This document shows positions 8,401 to 16,262 of a stretch of 41,980 nucleotides of DNA, one piece after another. The stretch's first letter is position 1. Every line of letters starts with the position of its first letter. The notes beneath the pieces were generated by a model. That model made no database searches, was not told where the DNA came from, and saw nothing but the letters and a program-made list of their open reading frames with translations. The position numbers were made by a program, and so were the translations under genes. Source of the DNA: Lachnoclostridium sp. UBA1308 (lineage in GTDB: Bacteria > Bacillota > Clostridia > Lachnospirales > Lachnospiraceae); the NCBI GenBank assembly GCA_002307215.1, contig DBTU01000056.1:62404-104383 (forward strand), given 5' to 3'.

Positions 8401-9963
8401 TTATATTTTTGCCTTACGAAAGAAACCGCGTAGTAATAGCCCTATAAAGCTTTGCTTTTGCTCTTGGTAAGGCTTTCCTGCAAGTATTAACTGCTTAACC
8501 GGAATCTCCTTCAGTTTCTCTACCCGGCAAGTGAGCGGATTCTCCCCGAGCACAACCATATCCGCAATTTTTCCGGTCTCAAGTGATCCTCTTTCCTTCT
8601 CATCAAAGCTAGTCCAGTAACCGTAATAGGTTGCCATACGGAGCGCTTCCGTGACCGAGAGTGCTTGGTCTTTCACCGGGTGATTGCAAGCATTATGTAT
8701 CCAAAGCATCGGATCAGGATCGGTACAGGGCGAATCTGAGCCGGCAGAAATGATGATATCATGATCCACTATTCTTCTTAGGGGATTAAGTTCCGCTTCT
8801 CGATCACCCAATATATCACGCAAATACCAATCCGGCTCCTGTGGCCATACGATAAATGAGGTCTGTAACGGTATCTGTATCTTATATTCTTTACATATAT
8901 TTAATCCTTCCTCCGTCGGAAGGCAGGCATGGATAATACCATGGCGATGATCTTGTCTCGGATAATCCATAAGAGAAGCCCTCAATGCTCTTGCTGCTTG
9001 ATTAAATGCAGCATCACCGATTGCATGTAGTTCAATCTGAAGCCCGAGACGATTTGCCCTGATACAGAATTCTGTGACTTTCTCATCGGAATAGTAAAGA
9101 ATACCTTGGTTATCACTACCCACATAAGGCTTTAACAAGGCAGCATCCCTTGATCCAAAACAACCGTCAAGAGCCGTCGCAAAACAACCTCCGATTCGCG
9201 GAAGCTTTCTCTTCATAACCTTATCCGTATCCATGGTCTGAAAGAATAGTCTTGTCTGAAATCCGCCTGATACACCACGCCCCACATAGCGTTCCATATC
9301 CACATCGAGGTCTTTTGGAAATCCTACCCCGCTTACAGTATGCATCAAGCCTATTCCCTTTGAGGCCATATAATCAATTGCTTTTTGCATGCATTTCACC
9401 AGATATCCGATTGAGACAGTACTTGTTACATAATCTGTAGTTGCAAAAAATGCTTCCTGATTCATTTCTCCTGAATCCGGATTATATCCGCGCAGAGATT
9501 TTATTTTCTCCGGCAGCAGCTTTAGCAATGCCGTATTAATGATGCAAGCATGTCCGTCATATTTTACCACCATAATTGGACGTACGTCAGATACCATATC
9601 AAGATCCGTTCTTGACAACAACGTTCTTTCCTTTACGGAATGCGGTGAGGCTCCGAAGGCTATGACAACCTTTGCTTTTGTTCCCGGCAAAAAACTAACA
9701 AGTCTTTCCTTTAGTTGATCATTACTGACTACATCCATTGCATTGAATCCGTCATGGAAAAGTGCCATACTGGCAAAGTGTAAGTGTGTGTCTGCAAACG
9801 ACGGCAGTAAGGCCTGACCTTCAAGCTCAATGACATCCAACCCTTGATACTCCTTTGGTAAATCATCTCCGATAAAACGTATGATTCCTTCCCCTTCAAC
9901 CAAATACCGGCAGACCCTGTTATCGCTGTCGCAGGTTACGATATTACCATGATAGATATGCAT
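8401..9963 (-). CDS. YtcJ-like metal-dependent amidohydrolase
   Basis: 520-aa member of the amidohydrolase superfamily (Amidohydro_3, YtcJ type). Seen: N-terminal beta-sandwich start, then the metal motif LPSFADTHLHF; ELHAIGDAAFNQAARA with a metal His; the conserved ISAGSDSPC aspartate; and the C-terminal GKIADMVVLGENPL typical of the superfamily. These enzymes hydrolyse C-N bonds of amides or cyclic ureas; the substrate is unknown. As first gene of the eut operon it might release ethanolamine from an N-acylethanolamine or similar amide, but that is inference. ATG 9963 is preceded by AGAGGGGG with good spacing. No signal peptide, so it is cytosolic. Confidence 0.85.
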   Translation of the reverse strand: MHIYHGNIVTCDSDNRVCRYLVEGEGIIRFIGDDLPKEYQGLDVIELEGQALLPSFADTHLHFASMALFHDGFNAMDVVSNDQLKERLVSFLPGTKAKVVIAFGASPHSVKERTLLSRTDLDMVSDVRPIMVVKYDGHACIINTALLKLLPEKIKSLRGYNPDSGEMNQEAFFATTDYVTSTVSIGYLVKCMQKAIDYMASKGIGLMHTVSGVGFPKDLDVDMERYVGRGVSGGFQTRLFFQTMDTDKVMKRKLPRIGGCFATALDGCFGSRDAALLKPYVGSDNQGILYYSDEKVTEFCIRANRLGLQIELHAIGDAAFNQAARALRASLMDYPRQDHRHGIIHACLPTEEGLNICKEYKIQIPLQTSFIVWPQEPDWYLRDILGDREAELNPLRRIVDHDIIISAGSDSPCTDPDPMLWIHNACNHPVKDQALSVTEALRMATYYGYWTSFDEKERGSLETGKIADMVVLGENPLTCRVEKLKEIPVKQLILAGKPYQEQKQSFIGLLLRGFFRKAKI

Positions 9964-10005
9964 GCTATAGCCCCCTCTTTATAAATAATAATGTTATTTA
10001 TTTGT

Positions 10006-10034
10006 ATTTTTGCACACAGACCATATACTGTCAA
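10006..10034 (-). promoter_or_regulatory. Candidate promoter of the amidohydrolase-eut operon
   Basis: A perfect -35 TTGACA (complement of 10029-10034) with 17-nt spacing to a weak -10 AAAAAT (10006-10011), about 42 bp before the start codon. An AT dyad (AAATAA, TAATG, TTATTT around 9983-9999) lies downstream and could be an operator. The weak -10 keeps this tentative. Confidence 0.4.
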
Positions 10035-10042
10035 CTTAATAT

Positions 10043-10071
10043 TAGACTACCGTTATCATTCATGATATAAT
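10043..10071 (+). promoter_or_regulatory. Promoter of the G1P dehydrogenase gene
   Basis: -35 TAGACT (10043-10048), 17-nt spacer, perfect -10 TATAAT (10066-10071) with an extended TGA just before it. It is back to back with the candidate eut promoter, so the two divergent units share a ~150-bp control region. Confidence 0.65.
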
Positions 10072-10115
10072 TCTGAAGACGATACCACATTCTTTTACTT
10101 ATGAAAGGCGAAATC

Positions 10116-11468
10116 ATGTTACTTAACAGTAGATTACCTATCAATGATTTTTTAAATAACAATTTCTCATGTACCTGCGGTCGAATACACAGCGTTCCCA
10201 TCCAACAGGTTTTGATTCAAGACGGAGCTTTAAAAAGCCTTCCCGATCTGTTGATTCAAAATGGTCGGCAAAGACCGTTTTTCTTGTATGATTCCACCAC
10301 TTATAAAGTTGCCGGTGTGTTAATCAGTTCTATTATGAAGGACAAACTGCCCTACTCCAGTTATATCATGAATCAATCCGAACCGACTCCCGATGAAAAG
10401 ACCCTCGGCGAGATTTTGATTCATTATGATCCTACCTGTGATATTATCATAGCGGTCGGAAGCGGCTCTATCAATGACCTGAGCCGTTTTATCAGTTATA
10501 AGCTTGGAATTCCTTACCTGATAGCCGCAACGGCGCCCTCCATGGACGGCTTTGCCTCCAATGTCGCTCCTCTGATTGTCAGACATATGAAAACGACCTA
10601 TGAGGCACATGTCCCCTTTGCAATCCTTGGTGATACCGCGCTTTTGTCAGCTGCGCCCATGCCAATGATCTGTGCCGGTATCGGTGATATTCTTGGGAAA
10701 TATACTTGTCTGTGCGATTGGGAGATCTCGAATATTATTACCGGAGAATATCTATGCAAAGGGATAGAAGGTATTGTAAGAAAATCTCTGGATACCATTG
10801 TCAGTCAGATAAACCATGTAAAGTCGAGAGACCAGGGAGCCATTCGATGCATTATGGAGGCTTTGGTTTTATCCGGTATCGCTATGAGCTTTGCCGGCAA
10901 TTCAAGACCTGCCTCGGGAAGTGAACATCATTTATCCCATTATTGGGAAATGGTCTTTCTGTTTGACGGGAAAAAGCCGGTGCTTCACGGCACTAAGGTT
11001 GGAATTGCAACAATTGCGGTTATCAAAGCATATGAGCTTCTTATGTCGAAGTACATTGACTTTAACAAAGCAAAAAAACTGGCCGAACTATATTCCTACG
11101 ACGATTGGGTATTGAAAATGAAGGATTTATATGGACCGGCATCCGACTCCGTCATCGAACTCGAGCTACAGATTCATAAAAACAGTACTAAAAACCGTAT
11201 TGCACGCATTTGTCTACTTGAAGAACACTGGGAAGAGTTAAGGCAAACAGCTGCACAACTTCCCTCTTCCGATACAGTATCCGGATATTTGTCGGAGCTT
11301 TCCGCACCTGCCTCTCCGATGGCAGTAGGTATTGATAAATCAACCTTTATTAACAGCTTTATAGCTGCCAAGGAACTGCGTAACCGATTCGGCTTATTAC
11401 AGATTGTATATGATCTTGGACTATCCGAAGAAATTGCTGAAGAAGTATGGGATTACTTTAATAATTAA
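10116..11468 (+). CDS. Glycerol-1-phosphate dehydrogenase (AraM/EgsA family)
   Basis: 450-aa NAD(P)-dependent sn-glycerol-1-phosphate dehydrogenase family member, which reduces dihydroxyacetone phosphate to glycerol-1-phosphate. Seen: the dinucleotide segment IIAVGSGSINDLSRF, TAPSMDGFAS, GDILGK, and metal-binding histidines in SGSEHHLSHYWEM and VLHGTKVGIAT. A cysteine pair near the N-terminus (SCTCGRIH) occurs in many bacterial members. ATG 10116 is preferred because AAAGG lies 7 nt upstream, inside the sequence of an earlier ATG at 10101 that lacks a site. In Firmicutes the product can feed archaeal-type glyceryl ethers; next to an ethanolamine operon a role in phospholipid head-group or backbone metabolism is possible but unproven. 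Confidence 0.85.
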   Translation: MLLNSRLPINDFLNNNFSCTCGRIHSVPIQQVLIQDGALKSLPDLLIQNGRQRPFFLYDSTTYKVAGVLISSIMKDKLPYSSYIMNQSEPTPDEKTLGEILIHYDPTCDIIIAVGSGSINDLSRFISYKLGIPYLIAATAPSMDGFASNVAPLIVRHMKTTYEAHVPFAILGDTALLSAAPMPMICAGIGDILGKYTCLCDWEISNIITGEYLCKGIEGIVRKSLDTIVSQINHVKSRDQGAIRCIMEALVLSGIAMSFAGNSRPASGSEHHLSHYWEMVFLFDGKKPVLHGTKVGIATIAVIKAYELLMSKYIDFNKAKKLAELYSYDDWVLKMKDLYGPASDSVIELELQIHKNSTKNRIARICLLEEHWEELRQTAAQLPSSDTVSGYLSELSAPASPMAVGIDKSTFINSFIAAKELRNRFGLLQIVYDLGLSEEIAEEVWDYFNN

Positions 11469-11515
11469 TCTCCATGTTTCCCTAATTAATCACCTTATTC
11501 GACATTAATCATAAA

Positions 11516-11549
11516 CTATTATTGTAAAGGGTATGCCTGACAATAATAG
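11516..11549 (+). promoter_or_regulatory. Dyad in the leader of the C39-like peptidase gene
   Basis: CTATTATTGT (11516-11525) and ACAATAATAG (11540-11549) are perfect 10-bp inverted repeats; the loop adds AGG/CCT pairing. The dyad ends just before the ribosome site AAGGAG. It could be an operator or an RNA hairpin controlling translation. No good sigma-A promoter pair is seen in the 95-bp gap. Confidence 0.45.
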
Positions 11550-11563
11550 ATAAGGAGTGATTA

Positions 11564-12160
11564 ATGATGGCAGTATCCTCTGAGGAGAACAAGGTTACGG
11601 AGGTTCAGAGCGGCATCTGCAGCCATTTCATCAAAGTGCCCCTGTGTTTTCAAGAAACGGTATATACCTGTGGGGTGGCATGTGTACAATCAATACTTGC
11701 AGGCTGTGGCATCATTTACCGACAGGACGTACTTACAGAAATGTTACAGACAAAACCTATCTACGGAACAGAATATCAGAATATCATAGACCTGATGCAA
11801 ATGCTCGGCTTTCAAGCCTCATTTCATTTTGAACTGACTCTTGATGTGATAAAAGAATATATTAAAAATGGTGTTACACCAGTCCTGCTGATACAGGCCT
11901 GGAAGGATGATGATATTGATTATGTCAGTGACTGGCGAGATTCACATTATACGATAGCCTGCGGCTTTGATGATACCAGAATCCTGTTTATGGATCCATA
12001 TACCCTGGGAAATTATACGTATATTCCGAACAACGAACTGATAAAACGCTGGCATACGGTAGACGCGGCCGGTAATCATTATTTTTGCTCCGGGCTTTTT
12101 ATTAAAAACGATAATCTCCCGTTCAATTACAGCTCCCATATAATAAAACATCAAGAATAA
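11564..12160 (+). CDS. C39-like papain-fold cysteine peptidase, stand-alone
   Basis: 198-aa protein with the Peptidase_C39_2-like core. The oxyanion glutamine and nucleophile are visible in CFQETVYTCGVACVQS (about residues 29-44), the catalytic His in DSHYTIACGFDD and the Asp in FMDPYTLG. There is no transmembrane ABC-transporter part and no signal peptide, so it is a free cytosolic protein rather than a bacteriocin exporter. Its substrate is unknown; related proteins include uncharacterised peptidases and transglutaminase- or phytochelatin-synthase-like enzymes. The start (ATG 11564 or 11567) follows AAGGAG. It may be read from the G1P dehydrogenase promoter, 95 bp away, or on its own. A terminator follows. 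Confidence 0.75.
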   Translation: MMAVSSEENKVTEVQSGICSHFIKVPLCFQETVYTCGVACVQSILAGCGIIYRQDVLTEMLQTKPIYGTEYQNIIDLMQMLGFQASFHFELTLDVIKEYIKNGVTPVLLIQAWKDDDIDYVSDWRDSHYTIACGFDDTRILFMDPYTLGNYTYIPNNELIKRWHTVDAAGNHYFCSGLFIKNDNLPFNYSSHIIKHQE

Positions 12161-12216
12161 ACTTATCGTCTTAATAAATGTTCTTGTCTTATTATATGTT
12201 TATCATCAAATATTAA

Positions 12217-12244
12217 AGGCTGTCGCAGAGTGATGCGACAGCCT
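12217..12244. terminator. Bidirectional terminator between peptidase and caxA
   Basis: Perfect 11-bp stem AGGCTGTCGCA / TGCGACAGCCT with loop GAGTGA, placed between convergent stop codons and flanked by AT-rich tails. Same stem theme as at 28018-28050. Confidence 0.75.
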
Positions 12245-12272
12245 GTTTATGAATCATATTTACTATTAGTTA

Positions 12273-13316
12273 TTATAAGATAAAGAATGAGGCAGCCAAT
12301 ATTATATATGCCGCAATCAGCTGAACTCCCTCCAGCCAGTTTGATTCACCATCGCTTGCAAGTTTGTTGGCAATAATGACGGATAAGAATAATGCAACCA
12401 ACTCAAAGGTATTAAATACAATACTCATCGGTGTAAAGAACAAGCTTAATATGATTAGAACCGGTGTAACAAATAAAATGATCTGCAGACTTGATCCCAG
12501 GGCTATCTCTATCGCTACATTCATCTTGTTCTTCATAGCCATCATTACAGCGGTGCTATGTTCTGCTGCATTACCGATAATCGGAACCAGAATAATACCC
12601 ACAAAGAATTCACTCAGATGCATTGCCTTTGTCATAGGCTCTACTGTTCCGACAAATACTTCCGATTCAATACCAATGAAGATTGTAGCTATTACCAAAA
12701 TCATAATTGATTTGATTAGGGACCATTTCGGTGCTTCCCCTTCCTCCGCTTCTGTTACATATAAATCCTTATGGCTAAAGAAGGAGAAAACAAGGCTCAG
12801 TATATATATGGTAAACATAATCAACGCAACTACCACACTCAACCCTTCATACCTTGTAGTCAGCAATTTTGTATCGACCGTTTGAGTAAATACCGCAGGA
12901 ATTATCAGACCGATTACTGCAAATAACAACATACTCGAGGTAACATCAATGACCTTCTGATTAAAGTGCTGCGTTTTGAATTTCAATCCTCCCGCAAGCA
13001 TACTAAGTCCAAGTACCAGCAAAATATTACCGATTACCGAACCTGCAATAGACGCCTTGACCACGTCCGAAAGTCCTGCCTTCATCGCAAAGAATGCGAT
13101 GATCAGCTCTGTTGCATTACCAAAGGTGGCATTAAGAAACCCTCCGATTCGGTTGCCTGCAAAATACGCAATTGATTCAGTGGCTTCTCCCATTATTCCT
13201 GCCAATGGAATAATTGCCAGTGCAGAGAATACAAAGATTAAGGGCTGTGAGAATTTACAAAATTCGCCAAGTAAACTGATGGGGATAAATATTAATAGAA
13301 ACCTAAGTATCTTCAT
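12273..13316 (-). CDS. CaxA-type Ca2+/H+ antiporter
   Basis: 347-aa integral membrane cation/proton exchanger of the CaCA superfamily, CAX family, expelling Ca2+ in exchange for protons. About ten hydrophobic segments arranged as two inverted halves; each half carries the conserved c-repeat: GGFLNATFGNATELIIAFFA near residue 60 and PIIGNAAEHSTAVMMAMKNK near 240, with acidic residues that bind Ca2+. A charged loop (around VTEAEEGEAPKWS) separates the halves. Length fits bacterial CaxA. ATG 13316 is preceded by AAGGAG at 7-8 nt. It sits alone between terminator-like hairpins. Confidence 0.92.
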   Translation of the reverse strand: MKILRFLLIFIPISLLGEFCKFSQPLIFVFSALAIIPLAGIMGEATESIAYFAGNRIGGFLNATFGNATELIIAFFAMKAGLSDVVKASIAGSVIGNILLVLGLSMLAGGLKFKTQHFNQKVIDVTSSMLLFAVIGLIIPAVFTQTVDTKLLTTRYEGLSVVVALIMFTIYILSLVFSFFSHKDLYVTEAEEGEAPKWSLIKSIMILVIATIFIGIESEVFVGTVEPMTKAMHLSEFFVGIILVPIIGNAAEHSTAVMMAMKNKMNVAIEIALGSSLQIILFVTPVLIILSLFFTPMSIVFNTFELVALFLSVIIANKLASDGESNWLEGVQLIAAYIILAASFFIL

Positions 13317-13356
13317 TGATATCTCCTTGAAATTTTCTGTTATACCTATCGTACCA

Positions 13357-13415
13357 GGGGCTGTTGCAGTGTGTAAAGCCGATTGTATTATACAAGCTAT
13401 ATATGCAACAGTCTC
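13357..13415. terminator. Long-loop hairpin between the ECF operon and caxA
   Basis: GGGGCTGTTGCA (13357-13368) pairs imperfectly with TGCAACAGTCTC (13404-13415) across a ~35-nt loop. Sited downstream of the ECF sigma operon and upstream of caxA. The stem resembles the other GGCTGTYGCA hairpins here; terminator function is uncertain because of the loop length. Confidence 0.4.
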
Positions 13416-13472
13416 TTATACTTCATATCGATAATAATATAGCAAGAAATCCCACTCATTGCAATGAAAACC

Positions 13473-13946
13473 TTATTCCTTTACTACTTTTCGCTTCCTG
13501 TCAATTAGCACTGTACCGCCAATAATAATAAGGGTTAACATGACTCCGGCAATTGAAACGGGGATGGTCGGGAAACTGCTTTCTCCTGTTTCAGGAGCAG
13601 CCCCTGACATTGTCATATAATCAACTCCCTCGATAACCTTAACCATATCTTTTCCGAATAATTGATACAGATAATCTGCTTTTTCATCGCTATAGGGAAG
13701 AATTCCTATCTCCACATAGTTATCTATCGGTGCAGTATGAGTAATATGGATCCCTTGATCTATAATCTCCTGCTCATGGTCAAGTACATATTGGTCAATT
13801 TCCTTCTGTTTATCAAGCGCCTCACTACTTGCACTCACCTGTGCCTGATTCGGATCTACTAAGACACTCGCAAAAGCCGTATTTGATGATAATAATGCCA
13901 TACACATTCCAAGTAAAATTGCTTTCATTAATTTAGATTTTTTCAT
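13473..13946 (-). CDS. Secreted protein with C-terminal sorting-like tail
   Basis: 157-aa protein of no recognised family. It begins with a typical signal peptide (KKSKLMKAILLGMCMALLSS, likely cut after AFA near residue 26). The middle ~85 residues are acidic and partly helical. The end has the layout of a sortase signal: APETG at residues 117-121, then a hydrophobic stretch (about 127-148) and a basic tail RKRK. The motif is not canonical LPxTG, so either a variant sortase acts or it is simply a C-terminally anchored membrane protein. Start ATG 13946 follows GGAGG. It is the last gene of the sigma / anti-sigma operon, 31 bp after it, and may be the sensed or regulated surface component. Confidence 0.7.
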   Translation of the reverse strand: MKKSKLMKAILLGMCMALLSSNTAFASVLVDPNQAQVSASSEALDKQKEIDQYVLDHEQEIIDQGIHITHTAPIDNYVEIGILPYSDEKADYLYQLFGKDMVKVIEGVDYMTMSGAAPETGESSFPTIPVSIAGVMLTLIIIGGTVLIDRKRKVVKE

Positions 13947-13977
13947 ATTGTTATACCTCCAAGTATTTTTTATTGTT

Positions 13978-14691
13978 TCATTGCTCCATTGCTTTGGCAA
14001 TTTTTACTGCTTCGTCCGCACTGATCAGACCTGTTACGCTGTATTGAGCTTCATCTGTATACCAATAAAGTTCTGTATACACACTTTCATCATCAACACC
14101 TTCTGCTTCAGTCGAACTTAAAAATCCATTGATACCGTTGATTGTAATTTGATCAAAACCCTGATAAGAATCCTGCTGTTTGCTTTTCTCCTGTGTAATT
14201 AAATAGGACCGATTGCCTGACACATAACTCATAAGGATTTTATCTGCGCTGTTTTCATTGACACCCAAAGCTTGAATCTGCTCAAGCTTGAAATTATCCG
14301 GCAGATAACCCGGAGTCAGGAATGCATCACCAAAGTCTGTCCCTGCCTCTATAAGTGTATCGGGCTGCCACTCCAGGAATGAATAATCCTGGCTTTTTAC
14401 ACTGTTAGCTGATTCACCCTGCATTATTTGAGTGCCTGCATCTGCGGCCATCAATGTATTTGATGCAGAACTATTATTACTAGCTGTAGAATCCGGAAAC
14501 GTAAGTAATTGTGTAATGCCAAAGATCCCTGCTGCAAGGAGAAATCCGGCTGCCGGTAACAATACCCTGCCAAAATGTTTCTGCGGCTCTTCTCTACAAC
14601 GCCTAAGTGTTTTTTCCCTAAGCTCATCTCCCACCTTGATATCACTCATCATTTCATCAGCAATGCTTTTGAAATCCTGTAGCTTATCCAT
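13978..14691 (-). CDS. Membrane anti-sigma factor-like protein (DUF4367-type)
   Basis: 237-aa single-pass membrane protein. Residues 1-40 are cytosolic and charged, followed by one membrane segment (about 42-62, VLLPAAGFLLAAGIFGI), a Ser/Asn-rich linker and an extracytoplasmic domain resembling DUF4367 (pattern TPGYLPDNFKLEQIQ, then SYLITQEKS and a C-terminal ISADEAVKIAKAM). Adjacent to an ECF sigma gene, it most likely holds that sigma factor inactive and releases it on an envelope signal. No zinc-binding HxxxCxxC motif is seen. ATG 14691 is preferred with GGGAGG 10 nt upstream; the TTG at 14700 is too close to it. The gene overlaps the sigma gene by 8 bp, so they are coupled. Confidence 0.8.
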   Translation of the reverse strand: MDKLQDFKSIADEMMSDIKVGDELREKTLRRCREEPQKHFGRVLLPAAGFLLAAGIFGITQLLTFPDSTASNNSSASNTLMAADAGTQIMQGESANSVKSQDYSFLEWQPDTLIEAGTDFGDAFLTPGYLPDNFKLEQIQALGVNENSADKILMSYVSGNRSYLITQEKSKQQDSYQGFDQITINGINGFLSSTEAEGVDDESVYTELYWYTDEAQYSVTGLISADEAVKIAKAMEQ

Positions 14692-15241
14692 TCCATTCAA
14701 CCCTCCCTTCGAGGTTATTCTTTAGTGCCTCCCTGGCTCTGTGGAGCCTGCTTCTTACCGTACCTTCCGCAATATTTAAAATTCTGCTGATTTCTTCGGT
14801 ATTAAAATCCTGATAGTAAAACAGGATGACAATCTCCTTATGTGATTGCGAAAGCGCAATAACCCCCTCAAATAATCTCCTGTCTTCGTCCATTTTAATA
14901 ATCTTGTCCTCAACCCTTAAGTTATCAACCCCTTCATCCACTTTATCAGTCAGTAGGACCCTCCTAATCCATGAACTTCTTAGGATATCCTTGCATACAT
15001 TAATTGTAATTTTTATGATCCATGTCTTTTCGGTGCTATTACCTTTAAAGCTGTCTAATTTTTTATATACCTTAATAAAGACTTCCTGATAAGCATCCTC
15101 TGCTTTGTGGTAATCCTTAAGAAACATGTATGAGGTTCTCAGTACGTCATTTCCATACGTAACCATAAGCCTCTGAATTTCTGCTTCACTGCTATTTTGT
15201 TCCAGCCACTCATTCTCCTTTGGTACCGAAAGGGAATACAT
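14684..15241 (-). CDS. ECF-type RNA polymerase sigma factor
   Basis: 185-aa sigma-70 family ECF factor. Region 2 lies at residues ~22-90 with the -10 recognition/core-binding helix (FLKDYHKAEDAYQEVFIKVY and STEKTWIIKITINVCKDI); region 4 is at ~125-175, with the HTH FNTEEISRILNIAEGTVRSR for -35 recognition. ATG 15241 follows AGGAGG. First gene of a three-gene operon with its likely anti-sigma factor and a secreted protein. ECF operons are usually autoregulated; the 90-bp upstream stretch ends at a terminator at 15329-15365, so the promoter should lie in 15255-15325, but I cannot name its elements. Confidence 0.93.
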   Translation of the reverse strand: MYSLSVPKENEWLEQNSSEAEIQRLMVTYGNDVLRTSYMFLKDYHKAEDAYQEVFIKVYKKLDSFKGNSTEKTWIIKITINVCKDILRSSWIRRVLLTDKVDEGVDNLRVEDKIIKMDEDRRLFEGVIALSQSHKEIVILFYYQDFNTEEISRILNIAEGTVRSRLHRAREALKNNLEGRVEWNG

Positions 15242-15328
15242 GATCAGCCTCCTTTCTCAATATCTTTACAACCATTAGACGCATGAAAATTCATTTATGC
15301 TCCCGAAATTAATAAAAAAATAAATAAA

Positions 15329-15365
15329 TGGAGCTGTTTCGCAAAAAACCACCAAAACAGCTCCA
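15329..15365 (-). terminator. Terminator of the sugar ABC operon
   Basis: Perfect 11-bp stem TGGAGCTGTTT / AAACAGCTCCA with a 15-nt loop. Read on the - strand it is followed by a T-rich tail (complement of 15307-15328), 48 bp beyond the last permease gene. Confidence 0.8.
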
Positions 15366-15412
15366 TGATTATACTCAAAAATACGAACAACATTAAATAA
15401 CGACCAATATGA

Positions 15413-16261
15413 TTACCCTTTTACAGACCCCGATGTCAATCCTCCATAGATTTGTTTCTGACACAGAATGAAGATAACTAATGCGGGTATAATTGTGATG
15501 ATTAATCCCGCACAAATGAGATTATACTGATTTCCCATTGGTCCGGTGAAGGTATACAAAGATGTTGATACAACTACATATTTTGATTTGTTTTGTAAAT
15601 ATAGATTTGCCATATAGAATTCATTATAAGTGCTTACACCTTTTAAAATCATGCAGGTAATGATTGCCGGTTTCAATAATGGAAACAGTATCTTGAAAAA
15701 CACGCCAAAATAAGTAGCTCCATCCATAATTGCAGACTCATCAATCGAAGTTGATATATTTTCAAAGAATTGAATAAACACATAAATCGATATTACATCC
15801 GTACCCATCATTAGGATAATATATCCCGGTATGCTATTGATAAAATTTAAGCTTGACATAATTTTATAAACCGATACCTGCATTGCAACCCCAGGAAGTA
15901 ACGCGGCAAATAAAAACAAGTTACGAACCACTGAATTCCCCGGAAATTTAAATCGGTTTAAAATGTATGCAAGCATAGAACCAATTAATATCGATCCGCA
16001 TAATACGCATGTCATTATAAGGAAGGAGTTAAAAAACGCAAGACCCATATTTGCCTTTTCCCATGCTGTTTTAAAATTATCAAAATTCAACCAACTTTTC
16101 GGTAATACCATCACATTTGTCGATTGGTACTCCTCATCAGTTTTAAAGGCAGTTATTACGCAGGACACCACCGGAACCAAAGCCATAAAGGAGAAAAATA
16201 TAAGTGATAAATATTTAATCGTAATTGATAAAAGTTTTTTTGTTTTTTGAAATATTGTCAT
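15413..16261 (-). CDS. Sugar ABC transporter permease, MalG/LacG type
   Basis: 282-aa inner-membrane permease of a CUT1 carbohydrate ABC importer. Six predicted membrane helices, the first near residues 15-37. The cytoplasmic EAA loop that docks the ATPase is present as DESAIMDGATYFGVFFKILFP. Its gene starts 1 bp after the MalF-type permease gene ends, with GGGAG ahead of the ATG, so the two permeases are made together as a heterodimer. No ATPase gene is in the unit; a shared MsmK-like ATPase elsewhere is usual in Clostridia. The transported sugar is unknown. Confidence 0.92.
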   Translation of the reverse strand: MTIFQKTKKLLSITIKYLSLIFFSFMALVPVVSCVITAFKTDEEYQSTNVMVLPKSWLNFDNFKTAWEKANMGLAFFNSFLIMTCVLCGSILIGSMLAYILNRFKFPGNSVVRNLFLFAALLPGVAMQVSVYKIMSSLNFINSIPGYIILMMGTDVISIYVFIQFFENISTSIDESAIMDGATYFGVFFKILFPLLKPAIITCMILKGVSTYNEFYMANLYLQNKSKYVVVSTSLYTFTGPMGNQYNLICAGLIITIIPALVIFILCQKQIYGGLTSGSVKG

Positions 16262-16262
16262 T

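Noticed and set aside
9964..10115. Possible cobalamin riboswitch before the eut operon
   Set aside because: The leader is only about 40-70 nt long and lacks any B12-box-like sequence.
12364..12885. 173-codon + strand frame opposite the Ca2+/H+ antiporter gene
   Set aside because: Its hydrophobic look follows from the antiporter's codons; no ribosome site and both antiporter c-repeats are on the other strand.
15242..15328. Imperfect GCATGAAAATTCATTTATGC dyad upstream of the ECF sigma gene
   Set aside because: Only part of the 20-mer is symmetric, so I do not claim it as an operator.
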